Part shown: one piece after another, positions 41,870 through 43,317 of the stretch
Position numbering within the stretch: position 1 is the first letter of the stretch
Layout of the letters: every line of letters begins with the position of its first letter
From: an uncultured Oscillospiraceae bacterium
Lineage (GTDB): Bacteria; Bacillota; Clostridia; Oscillospirales; Oscillospiraceae
Assembly (NCBI GenBank): GCA_944385405.1
Contig: CALWXB010000014.1
Location: 1-43,317 of the forward strand
DNA: 43,317 nt
Reading direction: 5' to 3'
Made by a program: the position numbers and the translations under genes
Notes under the pieces: model-generated
What the model saw: only the letters and a program-made list of their open reading frames with translations
Told to the model about the DNA's origin: nothing
Databases searched by the model: none

Positions 41870-43317
41870 ATGATGCAGAATCGTACCCATACCTGCGGGG
41901 AGCTGCGGCTCTCCGACGCCGGCAAGTCCGTGCAGATCTGCGGCTGGCTGGAGAACGTCCGCGAGGTGGGCGCCGAACTGGCCTTCGCCGTGGTCCGGGA
42001 TTTTTACGGCACCACCCAGGTGGTGGCAGAGACGCCCGAGATGGTGAACACCTTCAAGTCCATCACCAAGGAGTCCACCATCTCCGTGGCGGGCACCGTC
42101 CGGGAGCGGGCCAGCAAGTCCGCCAAGATGGCCACCGGCGAGATCGAGATCGTGCCGGAGAAGGTGGAGGTCCTGGGCCGCTGCCGTCACAACGAGCTGC
42201 CCTTCCAGGTGAACCGCAGCCGGGAGGCCGACGAGGCCCAGCGGCTGAAGTACCGCTATCTGGACCTGCGGAACCCCGCCGTGAAACAGAACATCGTTCT
42301 GCGGTGCAACGTGGTCTCCGCTCTGCGCCAGGCCATGACCGCCCACGGCTTCCTGGAGATCACCACACCCATCCTGACGGCCTCCTCTCCCGAGGGTGCC
42401 CGGGACTACCTGGTACCCGCCCGGAACCACCCCGGCAAGTTCTACGCCCTGCCCCAGGCCCCCCAGCAGTTCAAGCAGCTGCTGATGACCTCCGGCTTCG
42501 ACCGCTACTTCCAGATCGCCCCCTGCTTCCGGGATGAGGACGCCCGGGCGGACCGCTCCCCCGGCGAGTTCTATCAGCTGGATATGGAGATGGCCTTTGC
42601 CTCCCAAGAAGACGTGTTCGCGGTGTGCGAGGACGTGCTGCCGCCCATCTTTGCCAAGTATGGCACCTATGACCGGGCCAGCGCCGCTCCCTTCATGCGC
42701 ATCCCCTACACCGAGGCCATGGAGAAATATGGCTCCGACAAGCCGGACCTGCGCATCGACCTGACGGTGACAGACGCAACCGACGTCTTGGGCAGCTGCG
42801 GCTTCGGTCCCTTTGAAGGCAACCGGGTGAAGGCCGTGGTGGTCAGCGATTTCCACGAAACGAGAAAGTTCATCGACAAGACCCTCGCCGACGTAGAGGT
42901 GGTCTCCGGCGGCAAACCCTACTGGTTCCGGCTGGACGAGAACGGCCAGATCGTGGGCGGCATCGCCAAGTTCGTGGCTCCCATCCAGGACCAAGTGGTC
43001 GCCGCCCTGGGCCTCAAGGCAAACGACTTCGTGGCTCTTTCCGCCGGGAAGCTCTCCCAGGCCCAAAAGACCGCCGGCGTGCTGGTCAAGACCCTGGGCG
43101 CCGCTGTTCCCGGCCATATGGACCGTGAGCAGTACGCCTTCTGCTGGATCGTGGACTTCCCCATGTACGAGATCGGCGAGGAGTCCGGAGAGCTGGAGTT
43201 CTGCCACAACCCGTTCTCCATGCCCTCCGGCGGCCTGGAGGTGCTGCTGAAGGCCGAGCGGGGCGAGATCGACCCCCTGAGCATCACCGCCGACCAGTAC
43301 GACCTGGTGTGCAACGG
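41870..43317 (+). CDS. aspS: Aspartate--tRNA ligase (partial, C-terminus outside window)
   Basis: Class IIb synthetase, 482 residues visible of about 590. It has an N-terminal OB-fold anticodon domain (about 1-105, VQICGWLENVREVG), then the catalytic core with RYLDLRNP, TPILTASSPEGARDYLVPAR, ALPQAPQQFKQLLM and motif 2 FQIAPCFRDEDARADRSPGEFYQLDMEM. The bacterial GAD insertion domain follows (about 290-410) and then FCWIVDFPMYE. Two ATG codons (41870 and 41873) compete; AAGGA precedes both. No promoter or terminator is clear in the 43-bp gap before it, so it may be read with the SLH genes and, in part, from the hisS T-box promoter. Confidence 0.96.
   Translation, partial: MMQNRTHTCGELRLSDAGKSVQICGWLENVREVGAELAFAVVRDFYGTTQVVAETPEMVNTFKSITKESTISVAGTVRERASKSAKMATGEIEIVPEKVEVLGRCRHNELPFQVNRSREADEAQRLKYRYLDLRNPAVKQNIVLRCNVVSALRQAMTAHGFLEITTPILTASSPEGARDYLVPARNHPGKFYALPQAPQQFKQLLMTSGFDRYFQIAPCFRDEDARADRSPGEFYQLDMEMAFASQEDVFAVCEDVLPPIFAKYGTYDRASAAPFMRIPYTEAMEKYGSDKPDLRIDLTVTDATDVLGSCGFGPFEGNRVKAVVVSDFHETRKFIDKTLADVEVVSGGKPYWFRLDENGQIVGGIAKFVAPIQDQVVAALGLKANDFVALSAGKLSQAQKTAGVLVKTLGAAVPGHMDREQYAFCWIVDFPMYEIGEESGELEFCHNPFSMPSGGLEVLLKAERGEIDPLSITADQYDLVCN

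Noticed and set aside
1-43317. tRNA, rRNA, CRISPR, insertion sequence or prophage features
   Set aside because: None recognised on reading both strands. tRNA genes were not screened with a covariance model, so a missed one is possible, but gene gaps are mostly too short.

Overview
This window is a GC-rich, low-mobility stretch of a bacterial chromosome. It looks like a Clostridia genome of the Oscillospiraceae/Flavonifractor type. The reasons are tRNA-sensing T-box leaders before ileS and hisS, a Noc/ParB pair, a DnaI-like and DnaD-like replication pair, SLH-domain surface proteins, an orphan MinD-like ATPase and a long U32 protein, all in high-GC coding sequence with Gram-positive ribosome binding sites. 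No marker gene fixes the genus, so this placement is inference. Two perfect parS sites next to parAB, with mnmE, noc and rsmG in the same 25 kb, suggest the origin-proximal part of the chromosome.

Layout. 1-6370 (minus strand): partial ileS under a T-box with an ATC (Ile) specifier, then a separate operon read GntR regulator, ABC ATPase, ABC permease, N-acetylmuramoyl-L-alanine amidase and a small unknown gene. A textbook promoter overlaps a 14-bp palindromic operator. 6520-9320 (plus): rpsO and pnp, with a large near-perfect hairpin in the pnp leader. 9328-10540: an SLH protein divergent from a GNAT acetyltransferase. 10538-18548 (plus): GNAT, mnmE, DUF1836, DegV, prmA, noc, a VanW-domain surface protein and a VTT-type membrane protein. 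18575-20495 (minus): DnaI/DnaC-like loader and DnaD-like protein. 20714-29729 (plus): zapA and a U32 protein, then dut, maf, mreC, mreD, PBP2 and a GH13 amylase, apparently one long cell-elongation operon ended by a palindrome that contains parS. 29987-33604: parA, parB, an unknown membrane coiled-coil protein, a second parS, serS. 33701-37102: SLH protein, mscL, rsmG, MinD-like ATPase and a methylglyoxal-synthase-like protein lacking the usual catalytic Asp. 37103-43317: a T-box with a GAC (Asp) specifier, hisS, two paralogous SLH proteins with a shared upstream inverted-repeat element, and partial aspS.

Together the genes serve translation (ileS, serS, hisS, aspS, rpsO, mnmE, prmA, rsmG), RNA turnover (pnp), chromosome segregation and replication loading (parABS, noc, DnaI/DnaD), envelope growth and division (mreCD, PBP2, zapA, amidase) and cell-surface display (four SLH proteins, VanW protein). 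I see no CRISPR array, prophage, insertion sequence, rRNA or tRNA. The best leads are the pnp leader hairpin, the parS/terminator hybrid, the identically spaced inverted repeats before two SLH-foldase-like genes that sit between hisS and aspS, and the active-site-altered methylglyoxal synthase homologue.
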